Origin: Ophiura sarsii | Taxonomy: Eukaryota; Echinodermata; Ophiuroidea; Amphilepidida; Ophiuridae | Direction of reading: 5' to 3' | Assembly: GCA_035610835.1 (NCBI GenBank) | Contig: CM069457.1 | Coordinates: 17,268,149 to 17,332,148, forward strand | DNA: 64,000 nt | Shown here: positions 1 to 13,800 of the stretch, piece after piece | How the letters are laid out: each line of letters starts with the position of its first letter | How positions within the stretch are numbered: position 1 is the stretch's first letter | The notes under the pieces: generated by a model | Told to the model about the DNA's origin: nothing | Seen by the model: only the letters and a program-made list of their open reading frames with translations | Databases searched by the model: none | Position numbers and translations under genes: made by a program

Positions 1-182
1 TTGATGACTGACAAGCTCTAAAAAGGCATCTCCTGTGGTGTCCACGGAAAGCTATGTTTTCTTTGGCCAGCAGGATAATTATTTCAATTATTCTTTAAGA
101 TCTCTCGATTTGCAGCTATTTTCTTGTGTCTCTTTTTTTCGGCATATGAATGCCCCTGCCCCCCTGTGGCCCCGTCGCTGAA

Positions 183-745
183 CAAAAGTAAATGAACCCA
201 CCACATGGGTATCACGTAACTGCAACACTGTACCACATGCTTATCACATGGCTGATACTACTGCTATCCATGAGTTGTAGTGTACGAAGCACCTCATTTT
301 ATAAGTCCTTTCAGACATTACGATTCCGTGTACTTTCTCCTTGTACACCAGCTGTCGACACAAGTAAATGAACCCAACCACATGGATATCACATGACTGC
401 AACACTGCATCACATGCTTATCACATGGCTGATACTACTGCTACTATTGAGTTGTAGTGTACGAAGTACTTAATTTGTACAAGTCCATTCATCATTACGA
501 TCCTGTGAACTTTCTCCTTGTACATCAGCTGTCGACACAAGTAATTGAACCCCATCACATGGATATCACATGACTTCAACACTATGTCACATGCTTATCA
601 CATGAATGTCACATGTGTGTTACCTACTGCTATCCATAAGTTGTAGCGGTGCGAGTATTTTACTTTTACAAGTTTCTACAATGCGTCCATTCATGATCAT
701 TTCATCTAGTATCATGTGCACCTTTTCCATGTTGTACATCAGCTG
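183..745. repeat. tandem repeat, ~177-bp unit, three copies
   Basis: Three diverged copies start at about 183, 359 and 536. Each begins acaagtaaatgaaccca and contains several cacatg words (tatcacatggctgatact) and tacgaagyac, and ends tgtacaycagctgtcgac. The copies differ by substitutions and small indels. No reading frame is conserved. The bases before it (1-182) show nothing I can name. Confidence 0.85.
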
Positions 746-787
746 TTAACAAAAGTCAAGGATAATAATTTGTAAACTGGGATGTTA

Positions 788-1047
788 GGGACGCACCATT
801 TGATATCCAGGGGGGGGGGGGGCATGGAGGTTTTTGAAGAAGAAAAACTTGATCCACTATCCAGGCTAAAAAAAGGATGAGTAAAAAAAAAAAATCTGCC
901 CCACCAACTCAAAATAAAAGAAAACTTTAAAAATGGAGAAAAAACAACTCAACCGTCTTAGGCAGCGAAAATAAAATAAAAATCGCTGCCTTTAGCAGCC
1001 AAAAAAGTAAAGAAATGCCCTTCCCTGGATATCAAATGGTGCGTCCT
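788..1047. mobile_element. PIF/Harbinger-like MITE, GGGACGCACC family, copy 1
   Basis: Terminal inverted repeats GGGACGCACCATTTGATATC at the left and its complement at the right (last base mutated to T) are flanked by TTA on both sides (785-787, 1048-1050). A 3-bp TWA TSD with G-rich TIR ends is typical of PIF/Harbinger elements (Tourist-like MITEs). The inside is a G tract plus A-rich and T-rich simple sequence with no coding capacity. Other copies lie at 47043-47402 and 49944-50218. Confidence 0.8.
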
Positions 1048-1477
1048 TTATACTCAATCTCATTTACAACACCACCAAATTGCAATAAACACTAGGCTGA
1101 TTTCACATATTACATTTTTGGTGTCACTGATTTTTGAGTGTGACCTTAGCAGTCCTACAAAATTAATGAGGTTAAAGAAAATTTAACGGGGATTTGATGA
1201 AACTGTTAAACATACTTGTCATGCTGTATCCATACTTGGTTTCTACAATGAAATGAACGGACAACTTTTTGGATTGCGTTGTCTCAAAAAACCATGAAAA
1301 TATAGAGAGCCTACATGTATGGAATGAAAAACAGGGTGAAAAGAGCAGAGATTGTTTTGTTTTTAAAGGTTTCAGGCAAAAAAGCACACATTTTTTAATG
1401 TTTGGGCAAAAGTTCAAAATTTGACCAACATTTAAAAATCAGGGCAAGCGCATGGAAATGTAGGCCACAAGGACTCG

Positions 1478-1664
1478 ATCTTTTTTTGTGAGAAATTTTA
1501 CTCAAAGTCTTGCCCTAATTCCATTTAAAGGAAGATCCATTTTATGACCAAGACTTTTCTTTAGAAATGTCACAAATCTAAAAAAAACGTCTTTGTCATC
1601 AAATGGATCTTCCTTTAAATAGAATTAGGGCAAGATTTTGAGTAAAATTTCTCACAAAAAAGAT
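1478..1664. repeat. 187-bp palindromic inverted repeat (MITE-like)
   Basis: The left arm atctttttttgtgagaaatt, running on through ctaattccatttaaaggaag, is matched in reverse by the right arm ending tttctcacaaaaaagat. The arms are about 65 bp with few mismatches around a ~55-bp centre. I find no flanking duplication that fixes the superfamily. Confidence 0.75.
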
Positions 1665-2840
1665 TTCCAACAAATTGTGATTTTTGTAAGCTTTTCATTT
1701 TACAGTCCTATATGCTGGCAAGATGGACTCTAGTTAAATGTGATTGCAAGAATTTATTTAGATTCTCATAACCCAAACGAAAAGTTTTATTGACCTTAAA
1801 AGGGGAACATGGGTTGGTCAGTCGGTTGGATTATTCAAAAGTTTTTACCTTAATTAAATTCGCATCATCCCTGTGTTTAATCAAAAAGCCAAATGACAAC
1901 TTTTGGCAATTTTACAGCAATATATTTCTGTATAAGTATTGGAAAGGAGTTTTAAGATAATTGTTTATTTTGGGTGAAAAACCTGATTTTTGGAAACATT
2001 TTGTAAACCAAATCCTTGACTTGCAGGGAAAAATATTAACCTGATTTTTGGGGTCGATTGCGATGGGCACCACAAAAATTCTATTGCCTAACGTAACATG
2101 TTCTACCCTTGCGTGCGATGTGCATCATTCTTACTTGCATCTATTAAATTACCAGTAAAAAGGATACATCCATGTCAGTCTGTAGAAAAATCGAAAGAAA
2201 GAAAGAATTATTAGATTGTTTACACATTGATCACAAATTTTAAGATATTACAGCATATTACCGTATATTTAATTATAAGATAAAAGGAAGGGGAATGTAC
2301 ATGTCCATCCCCATTCCATGAACAAATTGAATTTGTCCACGAACAAACCTCTTTCTTTTTACAGTTTTTGAGTAATATATTTCTTCGCAACTACATACAT
2401 CAGAAATGATATTCAAATTTGATTGAACCAGGGACCTCTGGATCACTAGACAGGTGCTCCAAAACTGAGTTTAAACCCTACAGACCCGACTGACCCATTT
2501 TTGTATTTATTTACCAACAATTTTGTTTTATTTTTTAGAAATGTTGTGATTTTTTTGTGCACATTTTACCGACATAGTGTTTTGTCGGTTATCGAGCTCA
2601 ATTTTCGGACTAAGCAGCCCTAAAAACAAAACAAACAAAAGACGTCTGACCCTACTACCTGATTGAGAGGTTTGTTTGCCTGTACAACAGGTGTTTTTTG
2701 TCACCTATGTGGCATTATGTGTGTTTTTCAATGAAACAATCTTTTCATATTTACTCACCACTTTTGGAAAATATTTGTCAATGGCTTCAACTAGCAGGTG
2801 AATGAATTCCAGGATTGCTACTTCATTCTACAGAATAAAA
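1665..2840. other. no recognisable feature
   Basis: This is AT-rich intergenic DNA with short open frames only. I found no repeat structure, RNA gene or coding signal that I can support. Confidence 0.6.
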
Positions 2841-2849
2841 TAGAGTAAA

Positions 2850-2938
2850 ACATGTGTGAATCACATGAGTATCATATCATTATCACATGGTTATCACATG
2901 AGTATCATATCATTATCACATACTTATCACATTTAAAT
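2850..2938. repeat. cacatg-type minisatellite
   Basis: The phrases atcacatgagtatcatatca and ttatcacatg are repeated in direct order about every 20-40 bases, including an exact repeat of gagtatcatatcattatcac. The same word type recurs at 183-745, 54590-55225 and 57050-57790. Confidence 0.7.
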
Positions 2939-3202
2939 CCAGTATTCAAATTAAGAAAAAATATCAGGTTTTCCCTCGGATAACCATGTTATGAAATCAG
3001 TTAATACGCCAACTGCAATGCAAATATTCACAAAGTATATAAATGGTCATCCAACAGATAACCAGCATTGCAATTTAGGTTGACTTAATTCACTTAATTT
3101 GAACACTGTCTACATCTACTATCTACATAATTACTGGGTAGAATCCTTCAGTCAGGATATATGGGACAATGCGTGTACAGATACAGACCCGGGATGTTCC
3201 AT

Positions 3203-3506
3203 CAAGGCTCAAGATAAGCGGACGCTGGGCGATTTTTACCCCTCGGTCTTTCTGCCATAGCGCCCGGTAATGCTGAAAAATAAACAACCGAGCGCTGATA
3301 TTTTGTCCAAACCAGCGCCCGTTGACGATCGGGGAGCTCGCCCAAGGCATCAAATTTCGAGTTGACAATGCTGCCACGCTGGATTTAATAAAAAGTTAGC
3401 TCCCGGTAGACTGAAAGTAGCTCCCGGTTCACAATAAATCCCATGATCCGGCGCAACTTTTGAAAAAAAGTAGCTCCCGGTAAAAAAACTGTTATCTTGA
3501 GCCTTG
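3203..3506. mobile_element. hAT-like MITE, CAAGGCTCAAG family, copy 1
   Basis: TIRs CAAGGCTCAAGATAA and TTATCTTGAGCCTTG enclose 304 bp. The flanks are tgttccat (3195-3202) and tgttccac (3507-3514), an 8-bp TSD with one mismatch, as expected of the hAT superfamily. Internal words gcgcccg and agctcccggt recur. There is no coding capacity. An inverted copy lies at 43751-44035. Confidence 0.8.
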
Positions 3507-3514
3507 TGTTCCAC

Positions 3515-4590
3515 TACTCTTAACGAAGGAGTCTGTGATCTTTTAACATGCTCAGGTATTGCTCTTCTGATACACAGGACCACCATTTCAGAACCATGGT
3601 GCGCTAAGCATGCCTACTTTAATCTGTATGTTCTGAAGGAAGCATGGGGATGATGATTGCCGAAGGAAATTCAAGACCAAGTACAGCGTGTCCCGAAAAA
3701 CTGGGTTCAAAAACTGCAGAGCTTATAACTTCAAAAGTAGGAGACTTAGCTGCTTCATATTTACGGAGGTAAATGTAAACATACCTGAACTTAATTGGTA
3801 AAATTGTGAGACAAATTGAATGGAAACTTTCTGAAATACAAAGCTTCTTCCCAATTTAACAATAAACCACCTGTGCGTTGCATCTCTGCAAGTTTTCCCT
3901 GCATGGTGTTTATATTCTCCGAAATAACTTATAATTGGTAAAAAAGATTTTAATTACAGGTATTTTGGATCAATATTCAGCATTAGAAAGGTATTTACAC
4001 TTTTTAATCACCCTTATGACAAATTTCCTGAGTGGAGAATAAAGTCAAGGCAAAACTTTGATTAAGTCAGTACGGTGCGCAAATGCAACGAATGGACGGT
4101 TCATGGGCAAAATCAGAAAAAACAAGTTCTGACCACGCTGTATTCAGAGCTTTGTATTTCAAAATCCTTACATCCAAATGGTCTCATAATTTCACCAATT
4201 AATTTCAGGTATATTAACTTTTATATCCTCAAGCAACCTAAAGTCCAGATCTGCTATTTCATTCCAATCTACAGAAATGCTTATCACAATAGTATCACAT
4301 TAGCATTGCACGATCGATTATCAAAGAGAAACTAGAGCGGTTCTCGGCTTTCGCGGTTCTCGGGTTTGGCGGTTGGTGGATTTGAATGGTAAAATGATTT
4401 TGGACAAAACCTAGCTGGGTCTTGTGGGTTTGGTGTAGTGTATAGTTGTATTAATATGTTGAAGTCAACTTATTTTGTTCTGCCTGTTGACATATTTTTT
4501 GGAAGATATATGATTATATGCGGCACTACAAGTAGGCTTCATAAATGTGAAAGAGCTATGTATAGGATTAATGTCTTTAAGTATTTGTTC
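3515..4590. other. no recognisable feature
   Basis: AT-rich sequence lies between a hAT-like MITE and the 178-bp satellite. A duplicated cggttctcggc/cggttctcggg phrase lies near 4340. Open frames here are short and show no family motif. Confidence 0.55.
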
Positions 4591-4592
4591 TA

Positions 4593-7500
4593 GGCTTGAC
4601 CGACAAAAGCAAAATTTGACAAATTAGCCCAAATACCATTATTTGGTTAAATAATTCAATTTTCGTTTGGTACGTTTGAGATCGATGATGCAAAAAAATC
4701 AAGTCGCAATCAATTTGGCGACAAAAAAGTCATTCGCATAGAAATCATAATTATTTTTGTTTAAATTCTAGGCTTGACCGTCAAATATCAAAATTTGAAA
4801 AATTAGCCCAAATACCATTATTTGGTTATTAAAGTAATTCAATTTGTTTGGGTACGTATGAGATCGATGATATAAAAAAGTCAAGCCGCAATCAATTTGA
4901 CCACAAAAAAGTAATTCGCATAGAAATCATAACAATTTTTTTTTTAATTCTAGGCTTGACCGACAAATATTAAAATTTGAAAAATTAGCCCAAATACCAT
5001 TATTTGGTTAAATAATTCAATTTTTTTTGGAACGTATGAGATCGATGATGCAAAAAAGTCAAGCCGCAATCAATTTGGCGACAAAAAAGTCATTCGCATA
5101 GAAATCATAATTATTTTTGTTTAAATTCTAGGCTTGACCAACAAATATCAAAATTTGAAAAATTAGCCCAAATACCATTATTTGGTTATTATAAAGTCAA
5201 TTTGTTTGGGTACATATGAGATCGATGATACAAAAAAGTCAAGCCGCAATCAATTTGACCACAAAAAAGTAATTCACATAGAAATCATAACAATTTTTTT
5301 TTTAACATTCTAGGCTTGACCGACAAATATCAACATTTAAAAAATTAGCCCAAATGCCATTATTTGGTTAAGTAATTCAATTTTTTGGGGTACATATGAG
5401 ATCGATGATACAAAAAACTCAAGCCGCAATCAATTTGGCGACAAAAAAGTCTTTCGGATAGATTTTTAATTTTTTTATTCTAAGCTTGACCGACAATATC
5501 AAAATTTTAAAAATTAGCCCAAATACCATTATTTGGTTAAATAATTCAATTTTGTTTGGGTATTATGAGATCGATGATACAAAAAAGTCAAGTCGCAATC
5601 AATTTGACGACAAAAAAGTTGTTTGCATAGAAATCATTTTAATTCTAGGCTTGACTGACAAATATCAAAATGTGAAAAAATTGCCCAAATACCATTATTT
5701 GGTTAAATAATTCTTTTTTTTTTGGTACGTATGAGATCGATGATACAAAAAAGTCGAAGCCGCAATCAATTTGCCAACAAAAAAGTCATTCGCATAGAAA
5801 TCATAACGATTTTTTTACAAATTCTCGGCTTGACCGACAAATATCAACATTTGAAAAATTAGCCCAAATACCATTATTTGGTTAAATAATTCATTTTTTT
5901 GGGGTACATATGAGATCGATGATACAAAAAAGTCAAGCCGCAATCAATTTCATGACAAAAATGTCTTCATAGGCCTAATGATTTTTTTTTAATTCTAGGC
6001 TTGACCGACAAATATCAAAATTTGAAAAAATAGCCCAAATACCATTATTTGGTTAAATAATTCAATTTTCTTTTGGTACGTATGAGATCGATGATGCAAA
6101 AAAGTCAAGCCGCAATCAATTTGGCGACAAAAAAGTCATTCGCATAGAAATCATAATTATTTTTGTTTAAATTCTAGGCTTGACCGACAAATATCAAAAT
6201 TTGAAAAATTAGCCCAAATACCATTATTTGGTTATTAAAGTAATTCAATTTGTTTGGGTACGTATGACATCGATGATATAAAAAAGTCAAGCCGCAATCA
6301 ATTTGATGACAAAAAAAGTTGTTCGCATAGAAATCATAACAATTTTTTTTATAATTCTAGGCTTGACCGACAAGTATCAAAATTTGAAAAATTAGCCCAA
6401 ATACCATTATTTGGTTACATAATTCAATTTTCTTTTGGTACGTATGAGATCGATGATATAAAAAAGTCAAGCCGCAATCAATTTGACCACAAAGTAATTC
6501 GCATAGAAATCATAACAATTTTTTTTTTAATTCTAGGCTTGACCGACAAATATCAAAATTTGAAAAATTAGCCCAAATACCATTATTTGGTTAAATAATT
6601 CAATTTTTTTTTGGTACGTATGAGATCGATGATGCAAAAAAGTCAAGCCGCAATCAATTTGGCGACAAAAAAGTCATTCGCATAGAAATCATAATTATTT
6701 TTGTTTAAATTCTAGGCTTGACCAACAAATATCAAAATTTGAAAAATTAGCCCAAATACCATTATTTGGTTAAGTAATTCAATTTGTTTGGGTACATATG
6801 AGATCGATGATACAAAAAAGGCAAGCCCCAATCAATTTGACCACAAAAAAGTAATTCACATAGAAATCATAACAATTTTTTTTTTAACATTCTAGGCTTG
6901 ACCGACAAATATCAAAATAAAAAAAATTAGCCCAAATACCATTATTTGGTTAAGTAATTCAATTTTTTGGGGTACATATGAGATCGATGATACAAAAAAC
7001 TCAAGCCGCAATCAATTTGGCGACAAAAAAGTCTTTCGCATAGATTTTTTATTTTTTTATTTTAGGCTTGACCGACAATATCAAAAATTTAAAAATTAGC
7101 CCAAATACCATTATTTGGTTAAATAATTCAATTTTGTTTGGGTACATATGAGATCGATGATACAAAAAAGTCAAGTCGCAATCAATTTGACGACAAAAAA
7201 GTTGTTTGCATAGAAATCATTTAAATTCTAGGCTTGACCGACAAATATCAAAATTTGAAAAAATTGCCCAAATACCATTATTTGGTTAAATAATTCAATT
7301 TTTGTTGGTACGTATGAGATCGATGATACAAAAAAGTCAAGCCGCAATCAATTTGCCGACAAAAAAGTCATTCGCATAGAAATCATAACAATTTTTTTTT
7401 TTTAATTCTCGGCTTGACCGACAAATATCAACATTTGAAAAATTAGCCCAAATACCATTATTTGGTTAAATAATTCATTTTTTGGGGGTACATATGAGAT

Positions 7501-7675
7501 CGATGATACAAAAAAGTCAAGCCGCAATCAATTTCATGACAAAAATATCTTTCGTGTATGAGCATTTAAAAAAAAAATTAAGTAGGCCTGAGTCTGACCG
7601 ACAAATGTCAACATTTGGAAAATGGACGCAAATATCATTAATATTAATTTATACATGGATAAATAATTCATTTTT
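4593..7675. repeat. AT-rich satellite, ~178-bp monomer, about 18 copies with higher-order period
   Basis: Monomers begin ggcttgaccgacaaatatca and include gcccaaataccattatttgg, tatgagatcgatgat and aagccgcaatcaattt. Starts fall near 4593, 4771, 4953, 5131, 5313, 5483, 5648, 5827, 5998, 6177, 6360, 6536, 6717, 6897, 7067, 7230, 7411 and a degenerate last copy near 7587. Private variants recur about 1583 bp apart (for example the ggcttgaccaac start at 5131 and 6717, and the shortened gaccgacaatatc at 5483 and 7067). The array therefore has an older eight-monomer unit plus one extra monomer in the second block. Short frames that run through it are artefacts. Confidence 0.92.
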
Positions 7676-8573
7676 TTTAAAGAACCGATCGTTTCTATGT
7701 GCGAGTCGATAATATACATATTTTTTCTATTAAAAGGTATAGCCTTTGCTAGGGATGTTCATATCATTGCAGAGGGCGACATTTTTTTGAAAATTAGTTG
7801 ACCAAAATATGTAGAAAACTCCATGTTTACCTCTAGATGAATACAGCGATCCCGGGACAGCGATGTAGTACGATGTGGCTAGGATGTATTCACTGATGTC
7901 TATATAGCCCCGCACAAGCAACTAGACATCATGAAAGTAAACCTTTTTTTACCTAAAATGGTTTAAAATGTGCATGATTTGCCCAGTTTTCAGCAATATG
8001 AGGCAAACTACTAGTATGGTTATAACTTGTTTATTATTCAGCCTGTAGGGTTGGTTGAACCATCATTTGTTTTATTGTAAAGTACTTTGTTTCCATGTAT
8101 TCCATTTTCAAAGAGATAATTTTATTTTCAAAATTTTATGAACATACCTATAGATGCACTCTATGTTCGAAATAGCGTCGTCATTCATGAACATGATAGC
8201 GCGCGCGGATGCCTGCCACTCAACACGAACTAACGCCATATGTGGCCAACTTTGGCAATGATTTTATAGATTACATCCCCCAGTCTTCAATATTATCGTG
8301 TCTTGTAGTAGCATGTATTACAATGGTATTAAAACCGCGACATGTCGGGGACCTCCCCTTCAAAATGAGCCTAAGTTTATTAAGATTGGTGCAGGCAATC
8401 AACCACAATGGCGAATTGCAAATTACTCTATTTTTATTTATTTTCTTAAAATGTCGGTATACGACGTGTGGGCCAACAGTGCACAAAAAACACGTTATTT
8501 TCTTGGCAGGCATCTGACCAGGGATACTATTAATTTTGGGATAGGAAAGTCCTATACTAACGCACGTAGCGAA
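7676..8573. other. intergenic, several overlapping short frames, no gene supported
   Basis: Frames of about 100 codons overlap on both strands at 8209-8609. They share no splice or family signal and overlap each other on the same bases, so I do not call a gene. The stretch around 8170-8230 is locally richer in CpG (gcgcgcgcgg). Confidence 0.55.
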
Positions 8574-9265
8574 AACGGTTCCGTTTCCATAAATTAACGC
8601 GTTTAACAATGTTTAACCAGGTTTAACGTAATATTTGGCCGGCATAGGTTTGGGGGCGCTGTGGATTTACACAGACGACGGTGGCCACGCGAAATCTAAA
8701 TTTTGAATTCGTAGTGAATAACACGTAATCGCGAATGTTAATCTTATCATTTTGACAAATTCATCATAATTAAAAGAATTTTCATCGTTAACCGAGCGAT
8801 AACTGTTAAAAATAATTCAAAATAGTGCACTTCCGTTGCCATATTGGGTCGTCTGAGAGACGCGTGGCCAGCGTCGTGTCGTCTGCTACAATCACGCCTG
8901 ATCGGTATAGCGCCACCAGAACGGTTCCGTTTCCATAAATTAACGCGTTTAACAATGTTTAACCAGGTTTAACGTAATATTTGGCCGGCATAGGTTTGGG
9001 GGCGCTGTGGATTTACACAGACGACGGTGGCCACGCGAAATCTAAATTTTGAATTCGTAGTGAATAACACGTAATCGCGAATGTTAATCTTATCATTTTG
9101 ACAAATTCATCATAATTAAAAGAATTTTCATCGTTAACCGAGCGATAACTGTTAAAAATAATTCAAAATAGTGCACTTCCGTTGCCATATTGGGTCGTCT
9201 GAGAGACGCGTGGCCAGCGTCGTGTCGTCTGCTACAATCACGCCTGATCGGTATAGCGCCACCAG
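8574..9265. repeat. 346-bp tandem duplication
   Basis: The block beginning acggttccgtttccataaat and ending atagcgccaccag occurs twice in direct order, 8574-8919 and 8920-9265. I see no difference between the copies on reading, which indicates a recent duplication or an assembly artefact. Confidence 0.9.
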
Positions 9266-10804
9266 TTCTATGCCGACCCAATTTTAATTTAAAAAGTGGC
9301 CTCCGATCGGCAAGCTCAGTGGCACACCCCTGATCTGACTGCATCGATCCAATCTCGAATTAACCGGATTCAAAGTTCATAGGTGTATGTTTAGCCCTGA
9401 GCCATTGCATTCGTGGGCATTGTAATACTATTATAAACGCCGGGCGGATTCTTGTCAAAATGAAACTATACTGAAACCATAATGAAAAAGCTGGGAAAAG
9501 GATGGCTTAGAGGAGGGAGTGGGTGGCATTTGTGTGTGTGGACAGATTGGATGTTTTTAGGTGAGATATCGGACGAAAAGTGTGTTTTGTTTTTGAACAA
9601 TTGGAGCTTTTTTCACCAAAAGTAATAAAATATTGGAATTTGGCCAGAGGAATTTGGAGGTAGTTAGTTATGAATATTTATAATGGAGCAGCGAAGGCCA
9701 ACTTCCCTGAACAGAATGGAGACCCGTATTTTATTGTACTATGAATGGCATAAAAGATAACAAAATGGGAATGAAGATTACTATGAATGGTATAAAAGAT
9801 AACAAAATGGGAATGAAGATCTTTGAAAATATATATTTGCGTTAGTTATAATGTGTGTCATATATTTTGCATCGTGTACAATTTCTTGTTGTGTTTTCCG
9901 AGTTATTTCTTGTACATCATAAATCATCGATCTTTTTCGTCATGCCCACACACTGCCACCAAATGGAACCATTCACCGCCGTATCGTCAAGCCCACATAC
10001 TGCCACCAAATGGAACCATTCACCGCCGTATTTGCCGGGGTACCAAACACGCAATGTTTTGCATCAAACACGATGGAAATATCCGGTAAAGAATTTACAT
10101 CAAACACGATGGAAATATCCGATAAAGAAACCGGTTTTCGTTCACACGAAGTACGGTAAATTTACTGAAATGTATCATCATTTTAATGCATTGTTCATGA
10201 TAAGAAAAACTATCGTTCAGCCAAAGACTTTTAATGCCTTGGTTCAGCTAGGCCAATATTTACATGTATTATATATGCACCAGTTGCTCGTTGCTCGATT
10301 TTCTGCCTGCATTGCTAGCTACACTGTACGCGCCGCACAGTACATTGTATTCCATTCACCATGTTCACAGCCACAACGGGGTTCTGTATGAGCACACGAT
10401 AGCACTGCTGGTCCGTTTCCGAGTAATACGTCCGTCGTAATGCCTAGTCACGTGATCAACCATTTCCTTTATATACGCTTGTACAGTATTCTCGTTATCA
10501 AACCGCAAGTTCATAACTCATAGCCCGTGTACCCATGTATAGAGCCATTGCATTCGGGCTCGATGTGCCTGTCGTATCCTGATGAAGAATGAGCAAGCTA
10601 AAACTATAACTGGTTGAGACCCAGCAAATACAGGAAACTCAGGAAAATACAAAATAATGGACAGAATTTAATGGTTGTTAAAATGGTAACATGTTTAATA
10701 TTAAATAGACATCAATATGTTTTAACATGGAAATCCCATATTGTTAAATCACATAGTTTTAAATGGAAATAACATGAGTTTCACATTGACAACATAAATG
10801 ATCT
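9266..10804. other. intergenic with three small local duplications
   Basis: Short direct repeats are present: tactatgaatggyataaaag with the following 25 bases (9738 and 9779), cactgccaccaaatggaacc with flanks (about 9950 and 9996), and catcaaacacgatggaaata (10061 and 10098). A 178-codon frame at 9855-10391 spans two of these duplications and has no recognisable domain, so I do not call it a gene. Confidence 0.55.
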
Positions 10805-13800
10805 GATCTCCTCATGCTCTATTCCCATAATGAAATACAAAGCCAGATATCTTCTGTACACAATCTTATGGTCTTACCTCCTCATGATCTATTCCTATAA
10901 TGAAATACAAAGCCAGATATCTTCTGTACACAATCTTATGGTCTTACCTCCTCATGATCTATTCCCATAATGAAATACAAAGCCAGATATCTTCTGTACA
11001 CAATCTTATGGTCTTACCTCCTCATGATCTATTCCCATAATGAAATACAAAGCCAGATATCTTCTGTACACAATCTTATAGTCTTACCTCCTCATAATCT
11101 ATTCCCATAATGAAATACAAAGCCAGATATCTTCTGTACACAATCTTATAGTCTTACCTCCTCATAATCTATTCCCATAATGAAATACAAAGCCAGATAT
11201 CTTCTGTACACAATCTTATGATCTTACCTCCTCATGATCTATTCCCATAATGAAATACAAAGCCAGATATCTTCTGTACACAATCTTATAGTCTTACCTC
11301 CTCATGATCTATTCCCATAATGAAATACAAAGCCAGATATCTTCTGTACACAATCTTATAGTCTTACCTCCTCATGATCTATTCCCATAATGAAATACAA
11401 AGCCAGATATCTTCTGTACACAATCTTATAGTCTTACCTCCTCATAATCTATTCCCATAATGAAATACAAAGCCAGATATATTCTGTACACAATCTTATG
11501 ATCTTACCTCCTCATGATCTATTCCCATAATGAAATACAAAGCCAGATATCTTCTGTACACAATCTTATAGTCTTACCTCCTCATGATCTATTCCCATAA
11601 TGAAATACAAAGCCAGATATCTTCTGTACACAATCTTATAGTCTTACCTCCTCATAATCTATTCCCATAATGAAATACAAAGCCAGATATATTCTGTACA
11701 CAATCTTATGATCTTACCTCCTCATGATCTATTCCCATAATGAAATACAAAGCCAGATATCTTCTGTACACAATCTTATGGTCTTACCTCCTATGATCTA
11801 TTTCCATAATGAACTACAAAGCCAGATATCTTCTGTACACATTCTTATGGTCTTACCTCCTATGATCTATTCCCATAATGAAATACAAAGCCAGATATCT
11901 TCTATACACAATCTTATAGTCTTACCTCCTCATGATCTATTCCCATAATGAAATACAAAGCCAGATATCTTCTGTACACAATCTTATGGTCTTACCTCCT
12001 CATGATCTATTCCCATAATGAAATACAAAGCCAGATATCTTCTGTACACAATCTTATGGTCTTACCTCCTCATGATCTATTCCCATAATGAAATACAAAG
12101 CCAGATATCTTCTATACACAATCTTATAGTCTTACCTCCTCATGATCTATTCCCGTAATGAAATACAAAGCCAGATATCTTCTGTACACATTCTTATGGT
12201 CTTACCTCCTATGATCTATTCACATAATGAAATACAAAGCCAGATATCTTCTGTACACATCTTATGATCTTACCTCCTCATGATCTATTCCCATAATGAA
12301 ATACAAAGCCAGATATCTTCTGTACACAATCTTATGGTCTTACCTCCTCATGATCTATTCCTATAATGAAATACAAAGCTAGATATCTTCTATACACAAT
12401 CTTATGGTCTTACCTCCTATGATCTATTCCCATAATGAAATACAAAGCCAGATATCTTCTGTACACAATCTTATGGTCTTACCTCCTCATGATCTATTCC
12501 CATGATGAAATACAAAGCCAGATATCTTCTGTACACATCTTATGGTCTTACCTCCTCATAATCTATTCCCACAATGAAATACAAAGCCAGATATCTTCTG
12601 TACACAATCTTATTGCCTTACCTCCTCATGATCTATTCACATAATGAACTACAAAGCCAGATATCTTCTGTACACATTCTTATGGTCTTACCTCCTATGA
12701 TCTATTCCCATAATGAAATACAAAGCCAGATATCTTCTGTATACAATCTTATGGTCTTACCTCCTCATGATCTATTCCCATAATGAAATACAAAGCCAAA
12801 TATCTTCTGTACACAATCTTATGGTCTTACCTCCTATGATCTATTCCCATAATGAAATACAAAGCCAGATATCTTCTGTACACAATCTTATGGTCTTACC
12901 TCCTCATGATCTATTCCCATAATGAAATACAAAGCCAGATATCTTCTGTACACAATCTTATGGCCTTACCTCCTCATGATCTATTCCCATAATGAAATAC
13001 AAAGCCAGATATCTTCTGTACACAATCTTATGGTCTTACCTTCTCATGATCTATTCCCATAATGAAATACAAAGCCAGATATCTTCTGTACACAATCTTA
13101 TGGTCTTACCTCCTCATGATCTATTCCCATAATGAAATACAAAGCCAGATATCTTCTATACACAATCTTATGGTCTTACCTCCTCATGATCTATTCCCAT
13201 AATGAAATACAAAGCCAGATATCTTCTGTACACAATCTTATGGCCTCACCTCCTCATGATCTATTCCCATAATGAAATACAAAGCCAGATATCTTCTGTA
13301 CACAATCTTATGGTCTTACCTTCTCATGATCTATTCCCATAATGAAATACAAAGCCAGATATCTTCTGTACACAATCTTATGGTCTTACCTCCTCATGAT
13401 CTATTCCCATAATGAAATACAAAGCCAGATATCTTCTGTACACAATCTTATGGTCTTACCTCCTCAAGATCTATTCCCATAATGAAATACAAAGCCAGAT
13501 ATCTTCTGTACACAATCTTATGGTCTTACCTCCTCATGATCTATTCCCATAATGAAATACAAAGCCAGATATCTTCTGTACACAATCTTATGGTCTTACC
13601 TCCTCATGATCTATTCCCATAATGAAATACAAAGCCAGATATCTTCTGTACACAATCTTATGGCCTTACCTCCTCATGATCTATTCCCATAATGAAATAC
13701 AAAGCCAGATATCTTCTGTACACAATCTTATGGTCTTACCTTCTCATGATCTATTCCCATAATGAAATACAAAGCCAGATATCTTCTGTACACAATCTTA

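Noticed and set aside
6254..6571. 105-codon frame on + strand
   Set aside because: It lies fully within the 178-bp satellite and repeats with it.
8209..8609. three overlapping frames of about 100 codons
   Set aside because: They occupy the same bases on both strands without family motifs; at most one could be real and none is supported.
9855..10391. 178-codon open frame on + strand
   Set aside because: It crosses two small tandem duplications that inflate the frame, has a competing overlapping frame, and shows no domain or splice context.
11724..12922. open frames of 69-74 codons with periodic sequence
   Set aside because: They are reading frames through the 70-bp satellite; the period is not a multiple of three and the frames depend on single-base deletions.
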